A DNA stretch of 64,000 bases from Endotrypanum monterogeii (Eukaryota > Euglenozoa > Kinetoplastea > Trypanosomatida > Trypanosomatidae). Position 1 is the stretch's first letter. Each line of letters opens with the position of its first letter. Below, piece by piece: positions 38,413 through 48,966 of this stretch. The position numbers and the translations under genes were made by a program. The notes under the pieces were generated by a model, which had not been told where the DNA came from, searched no databases, and saw only the letters and a program-made list of their open reading frames with translations. The stretch is taken from the NCBI GenBank assembly GCA_000333855.2, contig CM007320.1, positions 388,734 through 452,733 on the forward strand. The letters are read 5' to 3'.

Positions 38413-39951
38413 ATGTCAGGTAGATATTTGGGCCAACAGGCAGGTGCCCGGTGGGGTATCATTTCGCTTTTGTTCGTGCTTTTATCGCTTCTGCTAAGCA
38501 CAGGTGTGATCCAGGTAGGTGTGGCGCAGGCCAGCCCGCGAGACGACGGTGATGGTGCTGGCGCTCTCTTTGGCCCGCTGGTTCATTCCTTTGCGTCCTT
38601 GCGGTCCTACCAGCAGCACATGATTATCACCACAAATCCTGTTGTTCTGTTTCTTTTCAATCGTGAGGGCAATATCGTACCTAATTTTTGGGCGCCGCTT
38701 CTGAGGAATGTGTCGAATGAGTTCCAGAGGTTTGGCGTCGAGGTGGCGGAAGTTGCGTCGTCGTCCGAGGCGGGGAAAGCGCTGATGGAAGCTACGCAGG
38801 CGAGCAGTTCCACGGCGATTTTTTTTTTCCAAGGCGTCGGTGAAACGCCGACTGGGGATGGCAAAGGATTGAAGATTCCCATTGGCTTTACAGGTAAAGT
38901 GGACTTGGCAAACATCCTCTCATGGGGTTTGGCGTGCATCTCGTCTTCGGTCACACATCGTGTGCACAACGACGCTGACCTTGCTCGTTTCTTTGCGAAG
39001 TATCCAAAATATCCTGGACTTCCCCATGTGTTATACTTTCCCTCGTCGAACTATACCCCAGGCGGCTATCTTGCGCTGAGTCAGCACTTCTCCTCAGATG
39101 CAGTATTCGGAGTGGTGCCAAATCCCTTCGACACACCTGATGCAGCGGCCATCGCACAGCGCTACAACATCACTCGTAGGGAGGAGCTGCCCGCTCTTCT
39201 CCTTCTCCTCAAGGCCGACACCGCTGAAAGCGCCGGGCAGGCCGACCATGTCCTTCGAATGTCAACATCGTCAGCCCCATTTTCCTATTCAAGTGCCCTG
39301 GAGTTCCTATCGACGCACATTACGGACACCGTTGCCTCGCTCCTGGCCAAGGCCGAATCCACCAAAAATCCCCACTTCGTCAACATTGCAGAGACTCGCC
39401 GTCTCTACATGGCGACGCAACTGATCGAGCAGCAACTGGACATTGTGGAAGAGGAACGGCGAAGCCAGGTGCGTGAGCCAATCGTCGTCAGGGACCAGGC
39501 TACCTGGGCGAAGGAGTGTGTGCGGCTTCCCAGAGAGAGCCGCTGCCTCGCTGTATTTGTCGACTCGACACAAGAAGCAGATGCGCAAGAAAAAGCGGTG
39601 AAGGTGCTTTCACAAGTATCGCTCAAGCTGATGGGCATGAATGCGCTAAATGTGTCGCTCGTTGTTGTTGATAAGCAAGGTAGCGGTCCGGTACGCGATT
39701 ATTTTGACGTTGGTCAGAATGGGTTTCCCGATGTCCTTCTTCTTTCGCTTAATCGACCAGCAAAGTATTTCCACTTTGTGGGGGCCTTCTCTGCTGAGAG
39801 GCTCCTGCAGTTCGTTGTTGCCCACAGCACGAAGCGGGGGCAGGAGGTGGTACCAGGTGGACGTACCTTCATCCCTCACATGGTGCCAAAGTTGGAGGAG
39901 GTGGCCGATGTTTCGCCTCATGGCGGCAGTGAGGATGATGGTGATTTGTAA
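38413..39951 (+). CDS. ER thioredoxin-fold protein without CXXC (PDI-like)
   Basis: 512 residues from ATG 38413 (MSGRYLGQQAG); the frame opens earlier only from a TTG. A signal peptide or anchor lies at about residues 14-36 (WGIISLLFVLLSLLLSTGVI). The region after it contains VVLFLFNREGN at about 75, and a second region near 380-475 runs SRCLAVFVDSTQE...VSLVVVDKQG...GFPDVLLLSLNR. Both have the beta-alpha-beta spacing and the late cis-Pro-like FPDVLLL of thioredoxin domains, suggesting a two- or three-domain PDI-type chain. There is no CXXC active site, so it would bind substrate or act as a scaffold rather than exchange disulfides. The acidic tail (GGSEDDGDL) fits ER residents but is not a KDEL-type signal. 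Function is inferred. Confidence 0.7.
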   Translation: MSGRYLGQQAGARWGIISLLFVLLSLLLSTGVIQVGVAQASPRDDGDGAGALFGPLVHSFASLRSYQQHMIITTNPVVLFLFNREGNIVPNFWAPLLRNVSNEFQRFGVEVAEVASSSEAGKALMEATQASSSTAIFFFQGVGETPTGDGKGLKIPIGFTGKVDLANILSWGLACISSSVTHRVHNDADLARFFAKYPKYPGLPHVLYFPSSNYTPGGYLALSQHFSSDAVFGVVPNPFDTPDAAAIAQRYNITRREELPALLLLLKADTAESAGQADHVLRMSTSSAPFSYSSALEFLSTHITDTVASLLAKAESTKNPHFVNIAETRRLYMATQLIEQQLDIVEEERRSQVREPIVVRDQATWAKECVRLPRESRCLAVFVDSTQEADAQEKAVKVLSQVSLKLMGMNALNVSLVVVDKQGSGPVRDYFDVGQNGFPDVLLLSLNRPAKYFHFVGAFSAERLLQFVVAHSTKRGQEVVPGGRTFIPHMVPKLEEVADVSPHGGSEDDGDL

Positions 39952-40057
39952 ATTGGGCTTCTGCGCAACTGGTTCCTCCCCTCTGTATGGCGCATGCTAT
40001 CGACTCTTTTTTTTTTACTTTTTTTTCGTTTGGCAGTTTTCCCCCAAGGCAGTGCAC

Positions 40058-40082
40058 AGAGAGAGAGAGAGAGAGAGAGAGA
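40058..40082. repeat. (GA)n microsatellite
   Basis: Twelve GA units in the 3' flank of the PDI-like gene. Confidence 0.9.
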
Positions 40083-41200
40083 ATAGTAGGTTGACTCAGA
40101 AAAGAGGGACAGAGGAGGGATGTATTCAAAGGCGCAGAAAGAGAGAGGTAGGGGGTATGTCTGTCTATATATTTATGTCGCTGCCCACCGGTTTCTATCC
40201 ATTGTGTTTTTTTTTCTCTGATGGGATGCCGTCGCTGAGAGTCCGTGGAGCGTCTGCGTCTGCTGAACGGTGCAGTACCCTTCTTTTGCCCTCTCTTTCC
40301 TTTTGAAATTTCTTTTACTGCACTCCTCTTTTTTTTTTTTTCACTGATGTCTCCTTTAGGTTTTGGTCGAGGGCCAAACGATCGCGAGGAAACTCCAGAA
40401 AGGAGAGCACAGAGACTGGATCGTAGGATGAGTGGGAATTGGCATCACGGGATAAGAGAGAAGAGGGGGGCTCCAAACTTAACCCCCCCTTCCCTCCCTC
40501 TGTCCCCCCCTCTCTCGTCTTCAATTGGAAAAAAAAAAGACAATGTGTACAGGGCGAAGACAGAAGGGAATCACATTTTCCGTTGAAGAGCCGTTGCCTT
40601 GTGTCCGCTAACCCATGGCACGAATTATCTGGAGAGGACACACTGTTATTTATTGGCTCACTTCTGTCAAGCGAGTGTGTAGAGTAGGCTGAACGCAGCA
40701 GTGCGGTGTATTCTGCCTCGGCCCGTTGTGGACCAGCTGTGCAGAGATCTCTGCTACTTGCGTGTGTCTACAGAAGACCTTAACTGTAGGTCTCTAGATC
40801 GACTCGTCACAGCTCTACGTGGTGAGAGATGCATGTGAAAGGAGAGAGGTGAAGGACATGAGATGGACATCGGAAGCTATTATGCCTCCACGCCCTCTCT
40901 CTCTTTCTTCAACTCATGCACTTTTTCTTTCATTAATCTAGTTTCCGTCTTTTTTTTCTTCATTTGATTTCCCTACGCCGGTACCTCGATCAAAATATCG
41001 CTTATTACTTTTCCAATACATGGATTAATCATCAAGAAAGAGACCCTCTTCGTTGCAGCCCCACCCCTCCCACCTTCCACCTCTCGTTACGTACCTTTCG
41101 TAAACGCGCTGCTTGCCTCTCAGAAAGAAATATATATATACATATATTCATTTATACTTCTTCCCCCCCCTTTTTTTTTGAGGCGCGCGTCTGTCTTGTA

Positions 41201-41216
41201 CCTTTTTTTCCCCCAG
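41201..41216 (+). promoter_or_regulatory. Predicted trans-splice acceptor for the hydroxyacyl-CoA dehydrogenase gene
   Basis: CCTTTTTTTCCCCCAG with AG at 41215-41216, 59 nt before the ATG. Confidence 0.65.
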
Positions 41217-41275
41217 ACCCTGCCACTACCTACCATATTCGCTGCCTGTGTTGTTCGTCAAATATTCTTTTGGCA

Positions 41276-42193
41276 ATGTTTCGATACACCTCCTCTGCTT
41301 TCTTTAAATCCCTCGCGGTGTGGGGCGCGGGTACGATGGGTGGTGGTATCGCTCAAGTCACAGCACAAGCGGCTGTCCCAGTAACCGTAGTCGATGTATC
41401 GCAAGCAAGGCTTGATGTGTCACGGAAAACGATCGAAGCATCATTGCTGCGCGTCGCCAAGAAAAAGTGCAACGGAGATGGGACCATGATGAAAAGCTTT
41501 GTAGATGAAGTGCTTTCACGGATCACATTCACGACAGATGAGGGCGTGGCTGCTGCCAACTCAGAGCTGGTTGTCGAGGCCATCGTCGAGAACATCGATG
41601 TGAAGAGGGAACTGTTTGGCCGCTTGGACAAGATGGCACCAAAGTCGACGGTTTTCTGCTCGAACACATCCTCGCTGAGCATCACCGAGATAGCCGCTGC
41701 TACAACACGAAAAGATCGCTTTGCGGGCATGCATTTTTTTTCGCCTGTCCCAATGATGAAGCTAGTGGAGGTGGTGCGCACGAATGAGGTGGAGTCAAAC
41801 GTCATTGAGAAGCTGACAGCCTTCGCCAAGAAAATGGGGAAAATCCCTGTTGTTGCCAAGGACACTGAAGGCTTTATCGTCAATCGCCTTCTCGTACCGT
41901 ATCAAATGGAGGCGTGCAGACTCGTGGAGCGTGGAGTCGCAACCTTTCAAGACGTGGACACTGCGATGGTATTCGGCTGCGGCCACCCAATGGGACCGTT
42001 TGAACTCGCCGACAGCGTCGGCATCGACGTAATAAAATTTATTGTTGATGGTTGGCATGCCAAGTACCCCAACGAGCCTCTCTTCAAGCCGTCGCCTCTC
42101 ATCGATGAGCGGGTGGCGGCAGGGAAGCTCGGGAAAAAAACTGGTGAGGGCTACTATAAATACGACAGCAAGGGCCAAAAAATCAGATCATGA
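41276..42193 (+). CDS. HADH: 3-hydroxyacyl-CoA dehydrogenase, short-chain type
   Basis: 305 residues from ATG 41276; the in-frame sequence upstream is spacer and lies before the acceptor AG. The N-terminal Rossmann site reads VWGAGTMGGGIAQ (residues 15-27). NTSSLSITEIA and the catalytic GMHFFSPVPMMKLVEVV (H153) follow. The C-terminal dimerisation domain shows GFIVNRLLVPYQMEA and HPMGPFELADSVGID. The enzyme oxidises L-3-hydroxyacyl-CoA to 3-ketoacyl-CoA with NAD+, the third step of beta-oxidation. The length is that of the stand-alone enzyme, not the multifunctional fusion. MFRYTSSAFFKS looks like a short mitochondrial presequence. The C-terminus (KIRS) is not a convincing PTS1, so mitochondrion rather than glycosome is favoured. 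Confidence 0.92.
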   Translation: MFRYTSSAFFKSLAVWGAGTMGGGIAQVTAQAAVPVTVVDVSQARLDVSRKTIEASLLRVAKKKCNGDGTMMKSFVDEVLSRITFTTDEGVAAANSELVVEAIVENIDVKRELFGRLDKMAPKSTVFCSNTSSLSITEIAAATTRKDRFAGMHFFSPVPMMKLVEVVRTNEVESNVIEKLTAFAKKMGKIPVVAKDTEGFIVNRLLVPYQMEACRLVERGVATFQDVDTAMVFGCGHPMGPFELADSVGIDVIKFIVDGWHAKYPNEPLFKPSPLIDERVAAGKLGKKTGEGYYKYDSKGQKIRS

Positions 42194-43170
42194 CCATCTG
42201 ACCGTTTTTCTAGTATTATTGGAAGTTGCGGCTACGGCACTCCCCCTTTTTTTTTCTATGACCAATAAGGGAGGTCGTGTAGTTCACAGACACAAGGTGA
42301 ACAATTATTATCATACCGTTTTTTTTTTTGTTTGTTGTTGTTGTTCTTCAGTGTATCTTTCTCTTTTTACATCTCTTCGTACATATACATATGTATATGT
42401 GTATATGCAGATAAATTTATATTATTGATTTATATAGGTCTAACGCCTCTTGGTGTTGTAGACCTTTGCTATTACCCCGCTCAGGAAGCAGTGTGCGTCT
42501 CCCGCTCTTGTGCAGATGGGCACATGTACCGGTATAGCCCTTTCCGAGGAAAGGGCAAAGCAGGGGGAGGGGCACGTGCTTTTTTTCTGCGCACGGTCGA
42601 TGTACACACAAAACAACGGACACTGTGTTCTTCAACCATTTCTTTTCTCGTGGTTTCGATTGTCGGAGGCGATCATGTTTGCCTTGTGTCCGAAGACATT
42701 TTTGTCTGCCATCGTCGACATTCCCCCTTTTTCTCTCCAGAGTTTAGCAGCCTATGTCTTACGCTCCGCGAAGGAGGGTATGCATACACTCTGTATACGT
42801 TGGCAGCCATGTATGCGCGAGTGTGGTATCGCGAAAATGTTCGCAATCTTGACGACATGTACACCATCCCGCAGCGACGTTGAGGATTTTTTCCGCAAGT
42901 AGTGTATGTGTGTTTTGGATCGTCTGCCTCCTCCGCACAGACATATAAAAAAGGTTCATTGCCCAAAGGCTGGGGGGGAGGGGGCCATGAGGCAGAACCC
43001 TGTGCTCGCTGTATGAGGGCCTGCGTGAAGACGCTCCCTCCGGCATCTACTCTCTGCAACGAAGCAATTCGGCTTTGAGGGAGTACATACCACTGAAGAG
43101 GGCAAGGGGGGACAAAACAAATTGTGTCTCCAAGCCCTGGCGTGCTCCTCTGTGTCATACACGTATGCTT

Positions 43171-43204
<34 letters not shown>

Positions 43205-44193
43205 CACATTTGCACACGTCACTAGGCTTGCTCCTCTGGACCGCAGATTCTGGAGGCGTGACTAGAATCTCCCAACCTCCACCATGTAGGAAAGGAGATA
43301 CCAGAGAGGGTGTCCGCACCGTGTTGTGAATTGCCAGTGCAGGGGATGACTCGGTGAAGGGGGTGGGAAAGTGTCTGTCTGGTATGTTGGTTAGGTGTCC
43401 GTGAGGGGCAACCTCTTCCCCAGAAGCGAAGCCCGCTTCCTTTAAATCCTTCCTCATTGCTTCCAGCTCCTACCCTTCCCCTCCCCACACCACTCTCCCC
43501 TCCTCCCTGCGCCTGCACGATGTAGCGCCCAGAGTCACGTTTAGTCTGTCTCATGGATTGAACTACACGTACTTGCAGGGTAACGAGGAGCAAATAAAAC
43601 ATGTTTTTTTTTTCCTTGTGTGTGCTGTCGGACTCCACTACCCTCTTTGCGAGGTTCAGCCATCTATGAGAGGAACCTGTAACTCACCCTCAGGCAAGAC
43701 GGAGCCGTGCTGACTCCGAGTGGGTCAAATCGCTTCTCGAAGGAAATACCACCTCTGATCCGTTCGTGTTCAACGTTTCATTTTTTGAGGAGATAAGGAG
43801 AGGATGCCGTCCCGTAAAGCTTGGAAGCTGAGGGGTCTGTGTGTGCACCGCAATGTTATGAAGCTCATTTCCATTTGATTACTGTGTCAGCCTACAATAT
43901 TATCCTCTCGCACATGTTTGATTTTTTTTTTTCGTTTTCCCTTACGTATCTCTTTCTTTTGAACATGTGCGGCCTTTTTTTTTTTCTCCTACTGGACTTT
44001 TATCTCACAAGCGACGATCACGCGCACCACTGGCATTCACTTCCGACCACCACTATCATCGATTGCTCCGCCACCGAGCGGGTGTGGTCGGTTGCTTCTG
44101 CGCTCAAGACGTATTTTTCCACCACAGTGGGTGATACGAAGGGCCGTGGCAAATCTGTGTGTGTCTGTGTGCGCGCGTGTTAGAAAAAAAAAT

Positions 44194-44224
<31 letters not shown>

Positions 44225-44332
44225 TGGGCTTTTTATAGTCATTGGACTAGACATACCTTGCTGCTTTGTTTGCCCTTTGGTGGGAGGACGGCAGAGCATG
44301 AAATCGTCCGCGTCGTGACGTTCAACAAATCG
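42194..44332. other. 2.1-kb spacer, no gene seen
   Basis: One of the longer spacers. It holds TA- and TG-type microsatellites (42385-42425, 43170-43204, 44192-44222), a G-run region (42970-42985) and T runs. Several 100-180-codon frames cross it but are T-rich or repeat-derived. The frame of the next gene extends upstream to a GTG (44159) through a TA tract, which is not used. Confidence 0.55.
43170..43204. repeat. Composite (TA)n-(TG)n microsatellite
   Basis: TATA run passing directly into TGTG, the mirror arrangement of the tracts at 7235 and 60189. Confidence 0.9.
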
Positions 44333-47065
44333 ATGGAAGAAAAGTTTCCGAAACTGCGGCAGCCCCCGAGAGATCAGACAATAGGTATATGCGCGGCCAC
44401 AGCGCCTTCCGCCCCTGGGGACACACCAGTAGAAGAGGTGTTCCCTGGCGCTGATTCGGGAGGGAGATGGAGCAGTGCCAGTTTCGGGCCCCCTCGTGCG
44501 TTACCCAACTCTCCAACGATCAGTAATATAGAAATTAGCTCCTCCCTCCTGACGTCACCTTTCCTACATTCTCGGGCGTCCAGTGCAACAGATGGAGATG
44601 ATACTGGGGGGGGTTGCGGGGAAAGGGGCCACGTCCGTGTGCCTCCCTCTTCTACGTCATCACGCACCAAGGCTCCGGTCCCATCCTTCAGGGACACTCG
44701 AGGCTGTCCCCCTCAGTCAGTTTGTGGCGCTAAAGGACGAAGGTGGATCGATCCCAAAAACCCGAGTTTCGGAAGAAGCGGCAATGGTGATGGAGAGCGA
44801 CACCTGCAGCGTAAAGACGACGTCGACGACGACGGTGCTGTATCGCCGTCTTGCCAAGATGTGTCAACTTCAGCCCACTCAACGAAAGTCCTAAATTGCG
44901 ACGCAAATGGACCCCGAATACGTACGGTTTTGCCGAAAACGAAGGCAGGGCGATTGCGGCGCCGCGTACCTGTCGCGCTGACCCACTCAGAAGAAACGGA
45001 CGAGGATTTGGCACAGAGTGGTGAACCACCGCGCCGCGTGGTGTTGCCATACCAAGGCAACGCTGAGGTACTTCCCCAGGGTGGCGCACACCACCTTGGC
45101 GATGAAGCGGTCAATGCAGCGCAGTTGGCGGTGCGTTCATTCAAGGACAGCAGTGTTGACTCCGACAATTCGATCCCACAGGGGCGACTCGGATCTGACA
45201 CCGTCGGAGCTCCGGTGGAATCGGCGGGGGAGGCTCTCGTACCAACAAACCTGGAAGGCCAGCATGCGGGTGGAAAAGGCGCAGTGGGCAAACGTAATGA
45301 GGCTCTACTTCCCAAAGAGAATGCTCTTCACCCCGTTCGCGAAACATTCTCCATTCCCCGATATTGTCCTGACGACTTGTTGGCTGGCCAGGAAAATGCT
45401 TGGGTCCCTGGAAAGCCGCTGCGCGTTGCCTACATCACATGGAATATGGGCAGCCGAAGGCCGCGCACCAGCGAAGTGTCGGCTTTTTGCATCCATCCCA
45501 ACGCACATCTAGTGGTGGTCGGCACCCAGGAGAACGGACCGTATGTAGTCTCCAACAAAGTACAACGGAAGTGGACGAAAACTGTTGCGCATGCGTGCTT
45601 AGGCGGGCAATACGACCTGGTGGGGAAGCACCACATGTGGGCAGTTCAGATGCTCGTCTTCGCCCGTCGCCGAGACGTTGCCAAGTATGTATCACGTATT
45701 CATGACTCACACGTGAAGACAGGTCTGCTCAATGGCTTGGGCGGGAACAAAGGTGGCGTGGCGGTGGGTCTGGCGCTGTCCCTTAAAGTCAAAAAGGGAG
45801 AAACTCCCATTTGTAGGACCCCAGTTCCCATCACCGCCTATAGTGCTCCATGCGTGTCGCTTGACAGAGCCATGTCAGCACCTGAGCTGACATCAGTGAA
45901 TGTGGCTGCGGAAGTCTCCCGAGACCTTTTCACATCAAAGCCCTCACATTCCCAGGGGGACAGTGAACGCACAAATCCGTCAAAACTAGTGGCCAGCTAC
46001 ACGGCACCGTCATCCTTCACAGACAGACACAAACAGGCTCCCCTCAGCAAGGATGTGGATGAAAAACGAAGCATATCAAGTAGGAGTAGCGCAAGCATAC
46101 CGGGAGATGACGGCAACAACACCACCCCAGAAGATGACGATATCTTCTCGTCAAAAGAGATGTATGCTAGCATCCCTTCGCCCGAGACAAGTCCTCAGGG
46201 AACCAGGTGTTTTCCGAATCATGAGGATGTACAGGGTTTCGAATCTCAGGAAAGCTGTGAGGAGAGCCCCCGCATCAACGATGACGCATCGCGCCCCGGC
46301 GCACCAAACGCGAAGACACCCAATTACATGACTTTGCTATTCATCACTGCGCATCTGGCGGCACATCAAGGTGCCGTGAAGAACCGAAACGAAGACTATA
46401 GAAAGATAGTCGGTGGCCTGCGTGTCGGCCGCCGTGGTCCTCATCGCAAGTTTTTCAAAGCTCTCCTTCGTGGGAGACAGGTGTTGGCATGTGATGACAA
46501 GGAGAACCCCAGCGAGGACGATGACAGGACCCATGAATGCGAAGAGGACAGCTCTGGGGAGGATGTACAGCCTCTGCGTCTGCCAAGTGTGTCTGCTGAG
46601 CAAAACACCCATACAAAGCGCCGTGATGTCACGGAGGAATTCGATGTGACTTTTTTTGGTGGTGACCTGAATTACCGTATCAACGGCACCCGCAAAGCAA
46701 TCGAGTATGTCATCGAGCATCACCGAAACATTCGTTCTATTCTCATTAATAACGATCAGTTGAGCCTAGAGCGGGCGCGCGGGAGGGCTTTCCAAGGGTT
46801 CCAGGAGGGAAATCTTCGCTTTCGCCCAACGTATAAGTATGAGGTATCTGCCGGAGGGGGTGTTACCTTGGACGAATACAATTTCTCGCACAAGAAGAGC
46901 CGCATGCCGGCCTACTGTGACCGTATCTTGTACAAGAAAAAAATGTGCTCGTCTGCTGGCCGTATAGTCATTCGACTCTACACCGATGTTCCTAATGTAC
47001 GCTCCAGTGACCATCGCCCAGTTGTGGCGCTGTTTGACATCGACACGCCTGTGTGTAGTGACTGA
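44333..47065 (+). CDS. Inositol polyphosphate 5-phosphatase with large catalytic-domain insert
   Basis: 910 residues from ATG 44333 (MEEKFPKLRQPP). The first ~360 residues are Ser/Pro/Gly-rich and look disordered. The 5-phosphatase domain starts at about 364 (VAYITWNMGSRRP, then VVVGTQENG). It continues with NKGGVAVGLALSL (about 472), TAHLAAHQGAVKNRNEDY (about 670), FFGGDLNYRI (about 775), PAYCDRILYKKK (about 858) and SSDHRPVVALFD (about 890). All hallmark motifs of the Mg2+-dependent family (GDLNYR, PxWCDRIL, SDHxPV) are present, so activity on phosphoinositides or soluble inositol phosphates is expected. Between the NKGG and TAHL motifs lies about 180 residues of low-complexity, Ser/Asp-rich insert. 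No membrane segment or CAAX box is visible. Substrate preference cannot be told. Confidence 0.9.
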   Translation: MEEKFPKLRQPPRDQTIGICAATAPSAPGDTPVEEVFPGADSGGRWSSASFGPPRALPNSPTISNIEISSSLLTSPFLHSRASSATDGDDTGGGCGERGHVRVPPSSTSSRTKAPVPSFRDTRGCPPQSVCGAKGRRWIDPKNPSFGRSGNGDGERHLQRKDDVDDDGAVSPSCQDVSTSAHSTKVLNCDANGPRIRTVLPKTKAGRLRRRVPVALTHSEETDEDLAQSGEPPRRVVLPYQGNAEVLPQGGAHHLGDEAVNAAQLAVRSFKDSSVDSDNSIPQGRLGSDTVGAPVESAGEALVPTNLEGQHAGGKGAVGKRNEALLPKENALHPVRETFSIPRYCPDDLLAGQENAWVPGKPLRVAYITWNMGSRRPRTSEVSAFCIHPNAHLVVVGTQENGPYVVSNKVQRKWTKTVAHACLGGQYDLVGKHHMWAVQMLVFARRRDVAKYVSRIHDSHVKTGLLNGLGGNKGGVAVGLALSLKVKKGETPICRTPVPITAYSAPCVSLDRAMSAPELTSVNVAAEVSRDLFTSKPSHSQGDSERTNPSKLVASYTAPSSFTDRHKQAPLSKDVDEKRSISSRSSASIPGDDGNNTTPEDDDIFSSKEMYASIPSPETSPQGTRCFPNHEDVQGFESQESCEESPRINDDASRPGAPNAKTPNYMTLLFITAHLAAHQGAVKNRNEDYRKIVGGLRVGRRGPHRKFFKALLRGRQVLACDDKENPSEDDDRTHECEEDSSGEDVQPLRLPSVSAEQNTHTKRRDVTEEFDVTFFGGDLNYRINGTRKAIEYVIEHHRNIRSILINNDQLSLERARGRAFQGFQEGNLRFRPTYKYEVSAGGGVTLDEYNFSHKKSRMPAYCDRILYKKKMCSSAGRIVIRLYTDVPNVRSSDHRPVVALFDIDTPVCSD

Positions 47066-48186
47066 TGCACTGGGTACGAAGTAGGTCTTTCGCTTAGCCG
47101 ACCACCCCCTTCTTTCACTCGTGCGCGCCTGCGTATTTGCACCTCTGTGTGCGTGTGTATGCGTGTAGGGCTGGCGGCACGCGGATGTTGGCGTACATGT
47201 CATACGAGCCAATCGAAATCAAAGCTTTTGAAAAGGGGCCATCTTGTAGCACAGTACGCTCTACAGTCACATTTTTTTTTTTTTTGCTCACTCCTTTTTC
47301 CAAGTATCTTTTACTTGTGGCTGGCATACCCTTTGTCTGCGCTCAGACTAGGTGCGTCAAAGGGATATGGGTCTGGCGTATCCCTTACTCCAGCTGTAGG
47401 AAGGGAGGGCGGGGGTGGGCGAAGGTTGTGAGCTGTATGGGTGTGATCAGAAGAAACCGGTATGTTTTCTTTGAACCTGACGCTTTTTCTGCTATCTCCC
47501 GCCGTGCAACCCCTTCTGTTTTCTATTAAAGCTTTCCTTGTTGGATCTCTCCAGATTTTTCCGCTTCTTCTCATTATTACTTTAAGAATGTTCACTGTTG
47601 TTGCTACTGCTTTTTGTTTTTTTCAGGTTACTTTAGTGGGAGTGTTTCTAGTTCTCACTCTTCGCTGTATACAGAGGTCGCTTGTGAACACGGGTGTATG
47701 TGTATGTGTGTGTTTGTGTGCGGGATGGGGTGCGTCTAGTATGAAGAAGATTCCTTATATATATGTATATAGATGCATAAAAAGTCTGTCGGAGCCGAAT
47801 GCGATGAGATAGAATGAAAAAAAAAAGAGGAGTGTAATGGAATTACGTGATGATCCTAGGAATGGACAATATATATATATATATATTGCACCACGCCTTG
47901 GCTGCAGGTTTGTTTTTTCATCGTCTTAGCATCATGGATGCGTGGTGTTAACTGTTTTTTTTTTTCTACTGGGAGTTCGTTTCTTCGACTCTCGTTTCCT
48001 CACAACACTTTATGATCTGTCAGCACCAATAACCCCCCTCCCCCCCCCCTTTGCGTCGACTGTATAACGTCCCCAGTTACTCTATGCAAGCAAAGATGCT
48101 CTCTGGCCACGATTTTTTCTTTGTGGCGCTAATAGAGCCCACAGTGGTCTCTTCATCCTTCTAGGCATCTCATGCGACTTTTTCCC

Positions 48187-48255
48187 CTGTTTATATATAT
48201 ATATATATATATATGTATATGTATATGTATATATATATTTAAATATATATATATC
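48187..48255. repeat. AT-rich microsatellite cluster
   Basis: Nearly 70 bases of TA, TATG and TAAATATA repeats, the densest AT tract in the window. Confidence 0.9.
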
Positions 48256-48940
48256 TATATTTACCCTCCCCCCCTGTGCAACTCAGCAAAAAAAAATAAA
48301 TCAGCAGCATGGGGAAGGACCGTTCTCACATGTCTCGCCTTTTTCGATTTCGTGTGTTGCTGGGAACAAAGCGATCATTGTTTGGTCTTTCGAGGCTGCA
48401 TGATGTGTCTTTTCCTTTTTAGTGGGCCCTTGTCAAATTCACCGATCTTTTGTTGTTTTATTATTAGCCACGGCTCGGTAGTTACATGCGCAATAGACGA
48501 GCGCCTATGTGTACTGTAGGACTTCAAACACTGATTACGTAAGGCGATTATATATATATATATATATATATATGCCGTAGCGAGTTTTGATCTTGGAACA
48601 CTTTAATGGTGGGTGTTGCGAAATCATCATACCTTCTCCGTTGCTCGTGTGCCCTCTCCGCCCTCCGCTCTTTTTTTTTTTGGGGGGGGGGGAGGCGAGG
48701 GCAGCGGTGAAGATATAGGACTTGGAGTAGGCGATGTGAGTTGTTCCAGAGCGCCAGCCTTTTCCCTCTCCCCTCCCTCGCGACTGATGCGCGCTCTCTT
48801 TGGTTTTGTCGTTGTTCACTGCGCCGACTACACTGTTGATATCACTGTAGTTTTTATTTTCTGCGGCGGACAAGTCTGCACCAGATTGCAGGCACTCTTC
48901 TTATTTCCTTCCCGATGCTCATAGATCTCTGTATCCCCAA

Positions 48941-48966
48941 CCCTCTTTTTTTCTTTTCGCTCCTAG
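48941..48966 (+). promoter_or_regulatory. Predicted trans-splice acceptor abutting the MEMO1 ATG
   Basis: C/T tract (48941-48964) with the first AG at 48965-48966, immediately followed by ATG 48967. An alternative AG lies at 48923-48924 after a weaker tract. Confidence 0.45.

Larger units (their letters stand above)
39952..41275. other. 1.3-kb spacer, no gene seen
   Basis: GA microsatellite (40058-40082), T, A and C homopolymers, a short TA tract near 41131 and a textbook acceptor at the end. Confidence 0.6.
47066..48966. other. 1.9-kb spacer, no gene seen
   Basis: Contains TA-rich microsatellites (47757-47772, 47866-47886, 48187-48255, 48551-48574), C- and G-homopolymers (48034-48050, 48680-48692) and an acceptor that touches the next ATG. 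Confidence 0.6.

Noticed and set aside
43821..44183. 120-codon + frame in the spacer before the 5-phosphatase
   Set aside because: T-rich, translated largely from homopolymers, with no acceptor-ATG arrangement or domain-like content.
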